Positions 1-8,713 of a stretch of 19,168 nt of DNA are shown here, piece after piece. Position numbers and translations under genes: made by a program. The notes below the pieces were generated by a model, which had not been told where the DNA came from, did not search any database, and saw only the letters and a program-made list of their open reading frames with translations. This DNA is from JAWLGJ01 sp041685145. GTDB taxonomy: Bacteria; Pseudomonadota; Alphaproteobacteria; Rhodospirillales; Magnetospirillaceae. The stretch covers positions 1 through 19,168 of the forward strand of contig JAWLGJ010000051.1 of assembly GCA_041685145.1 (NCBI GenBank), read 5' to 3'. Within the stretch, counting starts at the first letter, position 1. The number at the start of each line of letters is the position of its first letter.

Positions 1-864
1 CTTGGCAACGAGGCACCCCTGCTCGCGCTGCTTCAGCGCCTGGCACAGCTTGGCGGCGGCCGCCTCCTGCAGCGGCCCGGCGCGCAGGCGATAGAAGATG
101 CCCTTGTCGCCGAGATCGGCGCGGATGATGTGCGGCTTGAGGCCGCCGAGCAGGTCGGGGTGCGCCTCCTGCAGCCGCACCCAGGCCTGCTGCGCCTTCG
201 CCTCGCTGCGCAGGGCGGCAAACTGGACCTGCACGCCCCCCGGCGGCTGCGGCGCGGCGGCCGGGGCCGGGGCCGACGCCGGCGGCGGCGCCGGCTTCGG
301 CGCCGGCGGCGGCGGCGGCGGCGAATCCGTGGCGGGCGGCGCGGCAGGCGCCGGAGGGGCGCTTTCGGCACGCTCCGCCAGCGTGGTCGGCGGCGCCGGC
401 TCGGCGTCCGCCGGCAGATCGGGCAGTTCGCCGCGCGTTACCGCGGGCGCGGCGGGCGTGGCCGTGGGCGGCGGCGACCGCGACGGCTCGGCCGGGGGCG
501 CCAGCGGTTCCTCGGGCGGCGGCAACACCCGCTCCTCCCTGACGGCCGCCTCGCCGGCGACGCGGTCATAGACGCTGACGTCCTGATGCGGAATTTCCAT
601 GCCGCCGGGATCGGCGGGGCGCTCCTTCACCGGCCCCTCCTCGGCGACGATGATCGGCACCGGCTGTTCGACGCTGCCGCCCGAGACGATGTACCATCCG
701 GTGACCGCCGTGGCGCCAACGGCCGTCAGGCCCAGCAGCAGGGTCAGGGCCAGGCGCATCCGCGTCCCCAGCCAGTCGCCCCCCTCGCCGCCGCCCGGCG
801 CGGCCTTTTCAGGGATGATGTCCAGAAGGTCGTGCTCGTCCTCGTCCCGTGGCGCGCGGGCCAT
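1..864 (-). CDS. SPOR-domain membrane protein (3' end cut by the window edge)
   Basis: Read on the minus strand from ATG at 864, the frame stays open to base 1 (288 codons) and has no stop, so the C-terminus is missing, probably by only a few residues. The order is an acidic cytoplasmic N-terminus (about 1-33), one membrane segment (about 36-60, Leu/Ala/Val-rich), a long Pro/Ala/Glu linker (about 65-205) and a C-terminal SPOR domain (about 210-288, beginning VQVQFAAL). SPOR domains bind denuded peptidoglycan strands, typically at the division septum, so a periplasmic role in cell-wall remodelling or division is likely. The ATG shares its A with the argS TGA stop (TGATG), indicating translational coupling. 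In alphaproteobacteria this gene often sits between argS and a beta-hexosaminidase gene (nagZ). The fold is clear; the exact role is inferred. Confidence 0.88.
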   Translation of the reverse strand, partial: MARAPRDEDEHDLLDIIPEKAAPGGGEGGDWLGTRMRLALTLLLGLTAVGATAVTGWYIVSGGSVEQPVPIIVAEEGPVKERPADPGGMEIPHQDVSVYDRVAGEAAVREERVLPPPEEPLAPPAEPSRSPPPTATPAAPAVTRGELPDLPADAEPAPPTTLAERAESAPPAPAAPPATDSPPPPPPAPKPAPPPASAPAPAAAPQPPGGVQVQFAALRSEAKAQQAWVRLQEAHPDLLGGLKPHIIRADLGDKGIFYRLRAGPLQEAAAAKLCQALKQREQGCLVAK

Positions 865-2618
865 CACCGCATCTCCTCGACCGGCTCGACGCCGAAGACC
901 GCCAGGCCGCTGGCCACCACCAGCGCCAGCCCCCGCACCAGCGCCAGCCGCGCCAGCGACAGGTCGCGGTCCTCCGCGATCAGGAATCGCAGGTTAGCCT
1001 CATCCTTGCCCTTGTTCCACAAGCCGTGGAAGGCGCCGGCGAGGTCGTAGAGGTAATAGGCGACGCGGTGCGGCTCATGGGCCTCGGCGGCGCTCTCGAT
1101 CAGGCGCGGCCAGGCGGCGATGGCCTTCATCAGGTTCAATTCCGCCTCGTCGGACAGCCGCGCCAGCGGCGCCGCCGCCAGCGACCGGGGCGACAGATCG
1201 GCGTCGGGGAACATTTCGGCGGCGTGGCGCAGCACAGAATGGGCGCGGGCGTGGGCGTATTGCACATAGAACACCGGGTTGTCGCGCGACTGCTCCAGCA
1301 CCTTCTCCAGGTCGAAATCCAGGTGGGCGTCGTTCTTGCGCGTCAGCATGATGAAGCGCACGACATCCTTGCCGACCTCGTCGACCACCTCGCGCAGGGT
1401 GACGAAGGTGCCGGCGCGCTTGGACATGCGCACCGGCTCGCCGCCCTTCATCAGATTGACCATCTGGCAAAGTTTGACGTCCAGGCCGCCGCGCCCTTCG
1501 GTCACCGCCCGCACCGCCGCCTGCATCCGCTTGACATAGCCGCCGTGGTCGGCGCCCCAGACGTCGATCATGGTGCCGAAGCCGCGCCGGAACTTGTCGT
1601 AGTGATAGGCGACGTCGGTGGCGAAATAGGTCCAGGAGCCGTCGGACTTGCTCAGCGGCCGGTCGACGTCGTCGCCGAAATCGGTCGCCCGGAACAGCGT
1701 CTGCTCGCGCGGCTCCCAATCCTCGGGGCGCTTGCCCTTCGGCGGCTCCAGCACGCCGGTATAGATGAGGCCGCGTCCGTCCAGATAGTCCAGCACCGCC
1801 TCGACCTCGCCGCGCGCCACCAACTCGCGCTCGGAGGAGAAGACGTCATGACGCACGCCCAGCGCGGCGAGGTCGTCGCGGATGAGGTCCATCATCGCGG
1901 CGATGGCGAAGGCACGCACCTCCGGCAGCCATTGCTCCTCCGGCGCCCCCTGCCACTTGTCGCCCTCGCGCTCGGCCAGCGCGCGGCCGACGGGGACGAG
2001 GTATTCGCCGGGATAGAAGCCCTCGGGGATGGTGCCGATGTCCTCGCCCAGCGCCTCGCGGTAACGCAGATGCACCGAGCGCGCCAGCACGTCCACCTGC
2101 GCGCCGGCGTCGTTGACGTAGTATTCGCGGGTGACGTCGTAGCCCCCCTTTTCCAGCAGCGCCGCCAGGGCGTCGCCGACGACGGCGCCGCGCCCGTGGC
2201 CGACATGCATGGGCCCGGTGGGATTGGCCGAGACATACTCCACGTTCACCTTCTCGCCGGCGCCCCGGTCGGAGTCGCCCCAGGCGGTGCCGGCGCGCAG
2301 CGCGTCGGCCAGGCGCGCGCGCCAGAAGCCGTCGTCCAGGCGCAGATTGATGAAGCCCGGCCCCGCCACCTCGGCGGCCGCCACCGCCTCGACGCCGCGC
2401 AGTTCCTCGGCCAGCAGCGCCGCCAGGTCGCGCGGCTTCATCCCCGCCGGCTTGGCCAGCACCATCGCGGCGTTGGTGGCAATGTCGCCATGCGCGGGGT
2501 CGCGCGGCGGCTCGACGGCCAGATTGGCGGTGTCCAGCCCGGCCGGGACGTGCCCCGCCGCGGCCAGACGGGCGACGGCGGCGGCGACTTCGTCGCGGAA
2601 ATGACGGAAAAAGTTCAT
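864..2618 (-). CDS. argS: Arginyl-tRNA synthetase
   Basis: Class I aminoacyl-tRNA synthetase that charges tRNA-Arg with arginine in the cytosol, using ATP. The 584-residue length fits the bacterial ArgS family. Visible are the N-terminal additional domain (about 1-110), the HIGH-type motif HVGH at residues 138-141 in the context ANPTGPMHVGHGRG, the Arg-specific block WGADHGGYVKR near 354-364, and the KMSKS-type loop as MSKR at 398-401. A helical DALR-like anticodon-binding domain ends in ...VEPVEEMR, as is usual for ArgS. The start is ATG at 2618, with only a weak GA-rich ribosome site. It follows dgt after 68 bp and overlaps the SPOR gene by one base, so the three are probably one operon. 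Confidence 0.97.
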   Translation of the reverse strand: MNFFRHFRDEVAAAVARLAAAGHVPAGLDTANLAVEPPRDPAHGDIATNAAMVLAKPAGMKPRDLAALLAEELRGVEAVAAAEVAGPGFINLRLDDGFWRARLADALRAGTAWGDSDRGAGEKVNVEYVSANPTGPMHVGHGRGAVVGDALAALLEKGGYDVTREYYVNDAGAQVDVLARSVHLRYREALGEDIGTIPEGFYPGEYLVPVGRALAEREGDKWQGAPEEQWLPEVRAFAIAAMMDLIRDDLAALGVRHDVFSSERELVARGEVEAVLDYLDGRGLIYTGVLEPPKGKRPEDWEPREQTLFRATDFGDDVDRPLSKSDGSWTYFATDVAYHYDKFRRGFGTMIDVWGADHGGYVKRMQAAVRAVTEGRGGLDVKLCQMVNLMKGGEPVRMSKRAGTFVTLREVVDEVGKDVVRFIMLTRKNDAHLDFDLEKVLEQSRDNPVFYVQYAHARAHSVLRHAAEMFPDADLSPRSLAAAPLARLSDEAELNLMKAIAAWPRLIESAAEAHEPHRVAYYLYDLAGAFHGLWNKGKDEANLRFLIAEDRDLSLARLALVRGLALVVASGLAVFGVEPVEEMR

Positions 2619-2686
2619 GCTCGGTCCATGCCTGCGGATGGGTGGGCGGACATTACAACCATTGTCCGCGCGGCGACAACCGCCCG

Positions 2687-4012
2687 TCAGCCGCCCACCA
2701 GATCGGCCTGGCGCATGGCGAAGCGGTCCGTCATGCCGGCGACGTAGTCCAGCAGCGCCCGCACCCAGCCCTCGCGATCATAAGGAATACGGCCCGGGTC
2801 GGGCATACACTCGATCAGGCTGCGGGCCCGGCGCGACAGCCGCCCCCCGGCGCCGACGGCCTCGCGTTCGATCAGGGCGCGGCCGTAGTGGTCGAGCAGC
2901 GTCCAGATGGCGCGCCCGGCGATGATGTCGGTCTCGTAGCGCCGCTCGTGGTTGTAGATGCGCGACTGGCTGACCTCTTCGATGCGCCGCAGGCCGTCGC
3001 GCTGCGCCGAGAAGGCGATCAGGTCGTCGACATAGGCGCCCGCCATGATGGCGTCGTGATGGTCGAGGAAGGCGGCGGCGGCGTCGCTGACCAGCCGGTC
3101 GATGGCCCGCGCCCGCAGATAAATCAGTTTGCGGCCGGTGTCCTCGATGGGGGCGTATTCGGCCGCGATGGGCTCGGCCAGCGGCGCCAGCAGTTCCTCG
3201 GCCTCGTCGAATTTCAGCAGGTTCATCTTCACCGCGTCCTCGATGTCGACGATGCGGTAGCAGATGTCGTCGGCGGCCTCGACGAGATAGGCCAGGGGAT
3301 GTCGGCACCATTCCAGGCCCGCGCGCACCGGGATCAAGCCCGCCTCGGCGGCCACCTCGGCAAAGAGCGCTTCCTCGCTGGCGAAGATGCCGTATTTGCC
3401 ACGCGCGGCGCGCGGGTTGGCGTTGCCGGCCGCCAGGCGCCAGGGATACTTGGTGTAGGCGGCCAGGGTGGCGACGGTAAGCTGCAACCCGCCCTGCGCC
3501 CGCCAGCCCTGCAACCGCGCCAGCACGCGAAAGCCCTGGGCGTTGCCCTCGAAGCGGCTGGCCTCGGCGCGGGCCTCGGGCGGCAGGCTGGCGGCGATGT
3601 CGCGGCCCAGATCGCTGTGCCGGAACCATTCCGAGATGATGTCCTCGCCGGAATGGGCGAAGCAGGGCGTGCCCAGGTCGTGCGCCAGCGCCGCCGCCGC
3701 CGCCACCTGACCGAAGTCGAAGGGGGTGGCGTCGATGGCGGCCGCGCCCCCGCGCGCCAGAACCTCGCGCCCCACCCAGGCCCCCAGCGAGCGCGCCACC
3801 CGCGAGACCTCCAGCGAATGCGTCAGGCGCGAGCGCACATAGTCGGAACCGCCGATGCCGTAGACCTGCTGCTTGTCCTGCAGGCGCCGGAACGAGGTCG
3901 AGAAGGTGATGCGGTCGGCGTCAATCTCGAAGGGGCTGCGGTGGGGCAGACGCGGGTCGCCCGGCGGCTTGGCCAGCCGCTTGCGCGACAGCAGCCTGTT
4001 CCAATCCATCAT
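2687..4012 (-). CDS. dgt: dGTPase-like deoxyguanosinetriphosphate triphosphohydrolase
   Basis: HD-domain phosphohydrolase of the Dgt family, which removes the whole triphosphate from dNTPs (dGTP is the classic substrate) and so affects the dNTP pool. The metal-binding pattern is visible: His65 in RLTHSLEVSR, the His111-Asp112 pair in ALAHDLGTPCFAHSGED, and a further Asp in the block EAADDICYRIVDIEDAVK. The length from this start is 441 residues. I chose ATG 4012 (MMDWNRLLSRKR) because GGAG lies 6 nt upstream and the protein begins as family members do; ATG 4009 is equally possible. An open-frame extension to 4069 is atypical. It leads the dgt-argS-SPOR cluster. Which dNTP it prefers cannot be read from the sequence. 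Confidence 0.93.
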   Translation of the reverse strand: MMDWNRLLSRKRLAKPPGDPRLPHRSPFEIDADRITFSTSFRRLQDKQQVYGIGGSDYVRSRLTHSLEVSRVARSLGAWVGREVLARGGAAAIDATPFDFGQVAAAAALAHDLGTPCFAHSGEDIISEWFRHSDLGRDIAASLPPEARAEASRFEGNAQGFRVLARLQGWRAQGGLQLTVATLAAYTKYPWRLAAGNANPRAARGKYGIFASEEALFAEVAAEAGLIPVRAGLEWCRHPLAYLVEAADDICYRIVDIEDAVKMNLLKFDEAEELLAPLAEPIAAEYAPIEDTGRKLIYLRARAIDRLVSDAAAAFLDHHDAIMAGAYVDDLIAFSAQRDGLRRIEEVSQSRIYNHERRYETDIIAGRAIWTLLDHYGRALIEREAVGAGGRLSRRARSLIECMPDPGRIPYDREGWVRALLDYVAGMTDRFAMRQADLVGG

Positions 4013-4089
4013 GGCGGGCTCCGCGTTCTCGTGGCCGCTCAAGGGTACGGCGCCCGCCGTCCGGCGCAAGCCCCGAAATCGCCCCGGCG

Positions 4090-5298
4090 TCAGACGACGC
4101 CGGCGCCGCGCAGGCGGGCGATCTCCTCCGCCGGCAGGTTCAGAACCTCGGCCAGCACCGCCTCGCTGTGCTCGCCCAAGGTCGGCGGCGGCGTCGCGCT
4201 CATCGCCGGGACGCCGTCATAGCGAATGGGATTTGCCACCAGGTCCACCGATCCCGCCCGCGGATGCGGCAACGTCGTCCTCAAGCCGCGATGCCGCACC
4301 TGGGCGTCGTCGAACACCGCCGCCAGGTCGTTGATGGGGCCGCAGGGCACCCCCGCCTCCTCCAGCGCCGCCAGCCACCAGGACGAAGGGCGGGTCCGCA
4401 CCAGATCCTCCAGCAGCGGCACCAGCCGGGCGCGGTTCTCCACCCGACCGCGATTGGTGGCATAGGCGGGATCGTCGGGGAGGTCGGCGCGGCCGGCGAC
4501 GGCGCAAAAGCGGCGGAACTGGCCGTCGTTGCCCACCGCGATGATGATGTGGCCGTCGGCGGTGGCGAAGGCCTGATAGGGCACGATGTTGGGATGGGCG
4601 TTGCCGAGCCGCCCAGGCACCCGGCCCGAGGTGAGGTAGTTGAGCGCCTGATTCGCCAGCACCGCCACCTGGGTATCGAGCAGCGACAGGTCGATGTGGG
4701 AGCCGGCGCCGTCGCGCTGGCGCCGCGCCAGGGCGGCGAGCACGGCGTTGGCGGCGTAGAGCCCGGTGAAGATGTCGGTGATCGCCACCCCCACCTTCAT
4801 CGGCCCGCCGCCCGGGGCGCCGTCGGGATGCCCGGTCAGGCTCATCAGCCCGCCCATCGCCTGAATGAGAAAATCGTAACCGGCGCGGTGGGCGTAGGGG
4901 CCGTCCTGCCCGAAGCCGGTGATGGAGCAGTAGACGATGTCGGGCTTCACCGCCTTCAACGACTCGTAGTCGAGGCCGTATTTCTTCAGCCCGCCGACCT
5001 TGAAGTTCTCCAGCACCACGTCCGAGCGCGCCGCCAGCGCCCGTATCAGCGCCTGGCCCTCGGGGTGGGCCATGTCGATGGTGACCGACTTCTTGCCGCG
5101 ATTGGCGGCGAGGAAATAGGCCGATTCCTGCGTGTCCGCCAGATAGGGCGGGCCCCAGCCGCGGGTGTCGTCGCCGGCGCCGGGGCGTTCGACCTTGATG
5201 ACCTCGGCGCCCAGGTCGGCGAGGAGCTGGCTGGCCCAGGGGCCAGCCAGCACCCGCGACAGGTCCAGCACCCGCACATGCTCCAGCGGGGCCGCCAT
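4090..5298 (-). CDS. CaiB/BaiF family III CoA-transferase, probably glutarate-specific
   Basis: A 402-residue family III (formyl-CoA-transferase-like) enzyme that moves CoA between acyl-CoA and a free acid. It has the typical N-terminus (VRVLDLSRVLAGPWASQLLADLG), the block AANRGKKSVTIDM, and a likely catalytic Asp175 in KVGVAITDIFTGLYA, which aligns with Asp169 of oxalate/formyl-CoA transferase by motif. The start ATG 5298 lies four bases beyond the gcdH stop, so the two are surely co-transcribed. A CoA-transferase beside glutaryl-CoA dehydrogenase matches the Pseudomonas pair and human SUGCT (succinyl-CoA:glutarate CoA-transferase). I infer that it activates glutarate to glutaryl-CoA for GcdH. 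The family is certain; the substrate is inferred from context. Confidence 0.9.
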   Translation of the reverse strand: MAAPLEHVRVLDLSRVLAGPWASQLLADLGAEVIKVERPGAGDDTRGWGPPYLADTQESAYFLAANRGKKSVTIDMAHPEGQALIRALAARSDVVLENFKVGGLKKYGLDYESLKAVKPDIVYCSITGFGQDGPYAHRAGYDFLIQAMGGLMSLTGHPDGAPGGGPMKVGVAITDIFTGLYAANAVLAALARRQRDGAGSHIDLSLLDTQVAVLANQALNYLTSGRVPGRLGNAHPNIVPYQAFATADGHIIIAVGNDGQFRRFCAVAGRADLPDDPAYATNRGRVENRARLVPLLEDLVRTRPSSWWLAALEEAGVPCGPINDLAAVFDDAQVRHRGLRTTLPHPRAGSVDLVANPIRYDGVPAMSATPPPTLGEHSEAVLAEVLNLPAEEIARLRGAGVV

Positions 5299-5302
5299 CG
5301 CC

Positions 5303-6478
<1,176 letters not shown>

Positions 6479-6484
6479 TGTCCG

Positions 6485-6490
6485 CCTCCC
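6485..6490 (-). promoter_or_regulatory. Strong ribosome binding site fixing the GTG start of gcdH
   Basis: On the minus strand GGGAGG lies 6 nt before GTG 6478. This supports the GTG as the true start, because no nearby ATG in frame has such a site. Confidence 0.75.
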
Positions 6491-6528
6491 TTCTTGGCTT
6501 GGTGGCGCGATTGTGGCGCCGCAGCATG

Positions 6529-6556
6529 GCGAATGCCAAAACAGTTTGGCGTTCGC
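6529..6556. promoter_or_regulatory. Probable LysR operator: 12-bp dyad between gcdH and lysR
   Basis: GCGAATGCCAAA and TTTGGCGTTCGC are inverted repeats separated by ACAG, with one mismatch in 12 pairs. The dyad lies in the 129-bp divergent region between gcdH and the LysR gene. It overlaps TTGGCA (minus, 6539-6534), which with CACAAT (6515-6510, 18-bp spacer) is a possible gcdH promoter. It also overlaps TTGGCG (plus, 6546-6551), which with TATCCT (6568-6573, 16-bp spacer) is a possible lysR promoter. A dyad over both -35 regions fits a LysR protein that controls the operon and itself. The exact T-N11-A core is not evident. The promoter hexamers are weak matches; the dyad itself is certain. 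Confidence 0.55.
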
Positions 6557-6559
6557 GGC

Positions 6560-6571
6560 GATATCAATATC
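6560..6571. repeat. Small AT-rich dyad GATAT-CA-ATATC
   Basis: Perfect 5-bp arms with a 2-nt spacer lie 3 bp beyond the larger dyad, on the lysR side. This could be an accessory half-site (activation site) for the regulator or simply AT-rich promoter DNA. It is short enough to arise by chance. Confidence 0.3.
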
Positions 6572-6607
6572 CTATCACCCCCTACATGGCGACAAGGAAA
6601 CCGGCTC

Positions 6608-7543
6608 ATGGACATGCGGCGGCTGCGCTATTTCCTGGCGGTGGCGGAGGAAGGTTCCTTTCGGCGCGCCGCGGAGCGCCTGAACGTCGCCCAGCCCGCC
6701 CTGAGCCACCAGGTGCGGGCGCTGGAGGACGAGTTGGGGGTGGTGTTGCTGCTGCGCACCTCGCGCGGGGTCGCCGTCACCGACCACGGCGAGCGGCTGT
6801 GCCGCCACGCCCGCCACTGGCTGGCCGAGATGGAGGCGGTCGGCGAGGCCCTGCGCGGCGCCGAGGCCGAACCGGCCGGGCCGGTGACCGTGGGCATTCC
6901 CACCTCGCTGGGCATGGCGTTGTCGGTGCCCCTGGCGCTGGCGGTGCGGCGGCGCCTGCCGCGGGTGCGGCTGCGGGTGGTCGAGGGGCTCTCGGGCCAT
7001 ACCCTGGAGTGGCTGCGCGCCGGCACCGTCGACATGGCCCTGGTCTTCAACGCCGAGGGGGTGCCCGCCCTGTCGCTGCGCCCGGTGGCCAGCGAGAGCC
7101 TGCATCTGGTGGCGCCGACGGGGGATTCGGTGCTGGGCGGCGGCAGCGGGACGATTCCGTTCGCGACGGCGGCGGCCCTGCCGTTGATCCTGCCCGGCCG
7201 CCCACACGGCCTGCGCGAGGAGATGGAGGCGGTGGCGGCGCGCGAGCGCCGGCCCTTGAACATCGCCCTGGAGATGGATGCGCTGGAACACATCAAGGCG
7301 CTGGTGCGGCGCGGCGCCGGCTACACGGTGCTGTCGCGACGGGTGGCGGCACCCGAGATCGAGGCCGGCGCCCTGGCGGCACTGCCCATCGCCCCCGAGA
7401 TCCGCCGCGCCGTCGGCCTCGCCCACGCCGCCGACCGACCGCTTTCGGCGGCGGCGCGGCGGGTGCAGCATCTGTTGTCGGGCCTGCTCGACGAGATGAC
7501 CGACGCCGGCCGCTGGCGCGAGCCGTCCTGGTCGGCGGCCTAA
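6608..7543 (+). CDS. LysR-type transcriptional regulator, probable regulator of the gcdH operon (GcdR-like)
   Basis: A 311-residue LysR family regulator. The N-terminal winged helix-turn-helix (about 1-60) reads MRRLRYFLAVAEEGSFRRAAERL, with recognition segment AQPALSHQVRALEDELGVVLLLR. The C-terminal periplasmic-binding-protein-like effector domain spans about 90-295 (PVTVGIPTSLG..., MDALEHIKALVRRGAGYTVL). ATG 6608 follows AAGGA by 9 nt; ATG 6614 is an alternative. It is divergent from gcdH. In Pseudomonas a LysR protein, GcdR, sits in the same arrangement and activates gcdH and its CoA-transferase gene with glutarate. The same role here is inferred from position, not from sequence similarity I could test. 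Its last 4 bases overlap the end of the convergent radical SAM gene. Confidence 0.9.
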   Translation: MDMRRLRYFLAVAEEGSFRRAAERLNVAQPALSHQVRALEDELGVVLLLRTSRGVAVTDHGERLCRHARHWLAEMEAVGEALRGAEAEPAGPVTVGIPTSLGMALSVPLALAVRRRLPRVRLRVVEGLSGHTLEWLRAGTVDMALVFNAEGVPALSLRPVASESLHLVAPTGDSVLGGGSGTIPFATAAALPLILPGRPHGLREEMEAVAARERRPLNIALEMDALEHIKALVRRGAGYTVLSRRVAAPEIEAGALAALPIAPEIRRAVGLAHAADRPLSAAARRVQHLLSGLLDEMTDAGRWREPSWSAA

Positions 7544-8646
7544 CCGGCGGCCTCGCTCAGCCGCACGGGGCGGTAGCGCCGGCCCCACGCGCCGGGGCGG
7601 GGCTCGAAGACGCCCGCGCACGAAGCGCCGCAGCGGCGGCAATGCCCCCCGGCATCCAGCTTCCAGGCGCCCAACGCATAGCCGTCGCGCTCGATCAGCA
7701 GTGCGCCGCATTGGTGGCACCAGGTGCTGGCGCCCTCGGGATCGCGGACATTGCCGGTGTAGACATGGCGGAGGCCATTGCCGCGCGCGATGGCCCGCGC
7801 CCGGCGCAGGCTGGCGGCCGGGGTCGCCGGCGTCTCGACCATTCTCCAGTCGGGATGGAAGGCGGTGAAATGCAGCGGCACATCCAGGCCCAGTTCGCCC
7901 GCCACCCACCGCGACATGGCGTCGATCTCGGCCTCCGAATCGTTCTCCCCCGGAATCAGCAAGGTGGTGATCTCGACCCAGACCGCCGTTTCGCGCCTGA
8001 GGTATTTCAGCGTCTCCAGCACCGGTTCCAGATGGCCGCTGCACAGACGGCGGTAGAAGTCCTCGCTGAAGGCCTTCAGGTCGACATTGGCGGCGTCCAT
8101 ATGGGCGAAGAAGTCTTCGCGCGCGCCGGGGGCGACGTAACCGGCGGTGACCGCCACCGTCTTGATGCCACGCGCGCGGCAGGCCCTGGCGACGTCGACG
8201 GCGTATTCAAGGAAGATCACCGGATCGTTGTAGGTGAAGGCGACGGCGCGGGCGCCCAGGCGCTCGGCGGCACGGGCTATGGTCTCGGGGCTGGCGGCGT
8301 CGTTGAGCCGATCGACCTCGCGCGCCTTGCTGATTTCCCAGTTCTGGCAGAAGCGGCAGGCGAGGTTGCAGCCGGCGGTGCCGAAGGACAGCACCGGCGT
8401 GCCGGGCAGGAAGTGGTTGAGCGGCTTTTTCTCGATGGGGTCGATGCAGAAGCCCGAGGACCGGCCATAGGTGGTCAGCACCATCGCCCCGCCCTCGCGG
8501 GCCCGCACGAAGCACAGCCCCCGCTGGCCATCGTGCAGCTTGCAAAAGCGCGGACAGACGTCGCATTGCAGCCGGCCGTCTTCCAGCGCGTGCCAATGCC
8601 GCGCCGGAACCGCGACGGGGAATTCCATTTCGGCCATATCTACCAT
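7540..8646 (-). CDS. amrS: AmmeMemoRadiSam system radical SAM enzyme
   Basis: Radical SAM protein of the PflA-like class found with Memo and AMMECR1 proteins. From ATG 8646 it has 368 residues. The SAM/[4Fe-4S] motif is Cys93-x3-Cys97-x2-Cys100 (CNLACRFCQNWEIS). There are four more Cys at the N-terminus (28, 31, 35, 45; CDVCPRFC...GLC) and two CxxC pairs at the C-terminus (310/313 and 336/339), which suggest an extra cluster or a zinc site. Blocks such as AFTYNDPVIFLEY and NVDLKAFSEDFYR are typical of this family. The substrate is unknown in the whole family. The start is uncertain: ATG 8646, 8637 and 8628 are all in frame and none has a good ribosome site. It is divergent from the Memo-AMMECR1 gene. 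Confidence 0.93.
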   Translation of the reverse strand: MVDMAEMEFPVAVPARHWHALEDGRLQCDVCPRFCKLHDGQRGLCFVRAREGGAMVLTTYGRSSGFCIDPIEKKPLNHFLPGTPVLSFGTAGCNLACRFCQNWEISKAREVDRLNDAASPETIARAAERLGARAVAFTYNDPVIFLEYAVDVARACRARGIKTVAVTAGYVAPGAREDFFAHMDAANVDLKAFSEDFYRRLCSGHLEPVLETLKYLRRETAVWVEITTLLIPGENDSEAEIDAMSRWVAGELGLDVPLHFTAFHPDWRMVETPATPAASLRRARAIARGNGLRHVYTGNVRDPEGASTWCHQCGALLIERDGYALGAWKLDAGGHCRRCGASCAGVFEPRPGAWGRRYRPVRLSEAAG

Positions 8647-8657
8647 AGATAATGGTA
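8637..8657. promoter_or_regulatory. AT-rich overlapping dyads in the divergent amrS / amrB-amrA promoter region
   Basis: Two perfect dyads overlap here: TATCTA-N3-TAGATA (8637-8651) and TACCAT-N5-ATGGTA (8641-8657). They form a sharp AT-rich island in GC-rich DNA between two divergent genes. A -10-like GATAAT lies at 8648-8653 on the plus strand. On the minus strand TATACC (8659-8654) ends 7 nt before ATG 8646. The patch is probably the core promoter and possibly an operator, but it also overlaps the candidate start codons of the radical SAM gene. No -35 is convincing on either side. Confidence 0.4.
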
Positions 8658-8700
8658 TAGGCAGCCCTGGCGGCCGGGCGCAAGGGCGCGCCCGAGGGAA

Positions 8701-8706
8701 GGAAGG
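8701..8706 (+). promoter_or_regulatory. Ribosome binding site deciding the start of the Memo-AMMECR1 gene
   Basis: GGAAGG lies 7 nt before ATG 8714. The frame is open further upstream, but the Memo family N-terminus (VRQPAVAGIFYP) begins exactly at this ATG. Confidence 0.7.
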
Positions 8707-8713
8707 CAACAAG

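Noticed and set aside
280..335. GGC-rich tandem-looking repeat
   Set aside because: It encodes the Pro/Ala linker of the SPOR protein and is explained by low-complexity coding in GC-rich DNA.
849..2747. A 632-codon plus-strand frame opposite argS
   Set aside because: Same antisense effect; low-complexity composition, and argS on the minus strand is unambiguous.
4013..4069. N-terminal extension of dgt to 4069
   Set aside because: The extra 19 residues are not typical of the family, while GGAG stands 6 nt before ATG 4012.
4013..4089. Terminator between the CoA-transferase gene and dgt
   Set aside because: GC-rich inverted pieces occur but no hairpin with a reasonable loop plus T-run is present.
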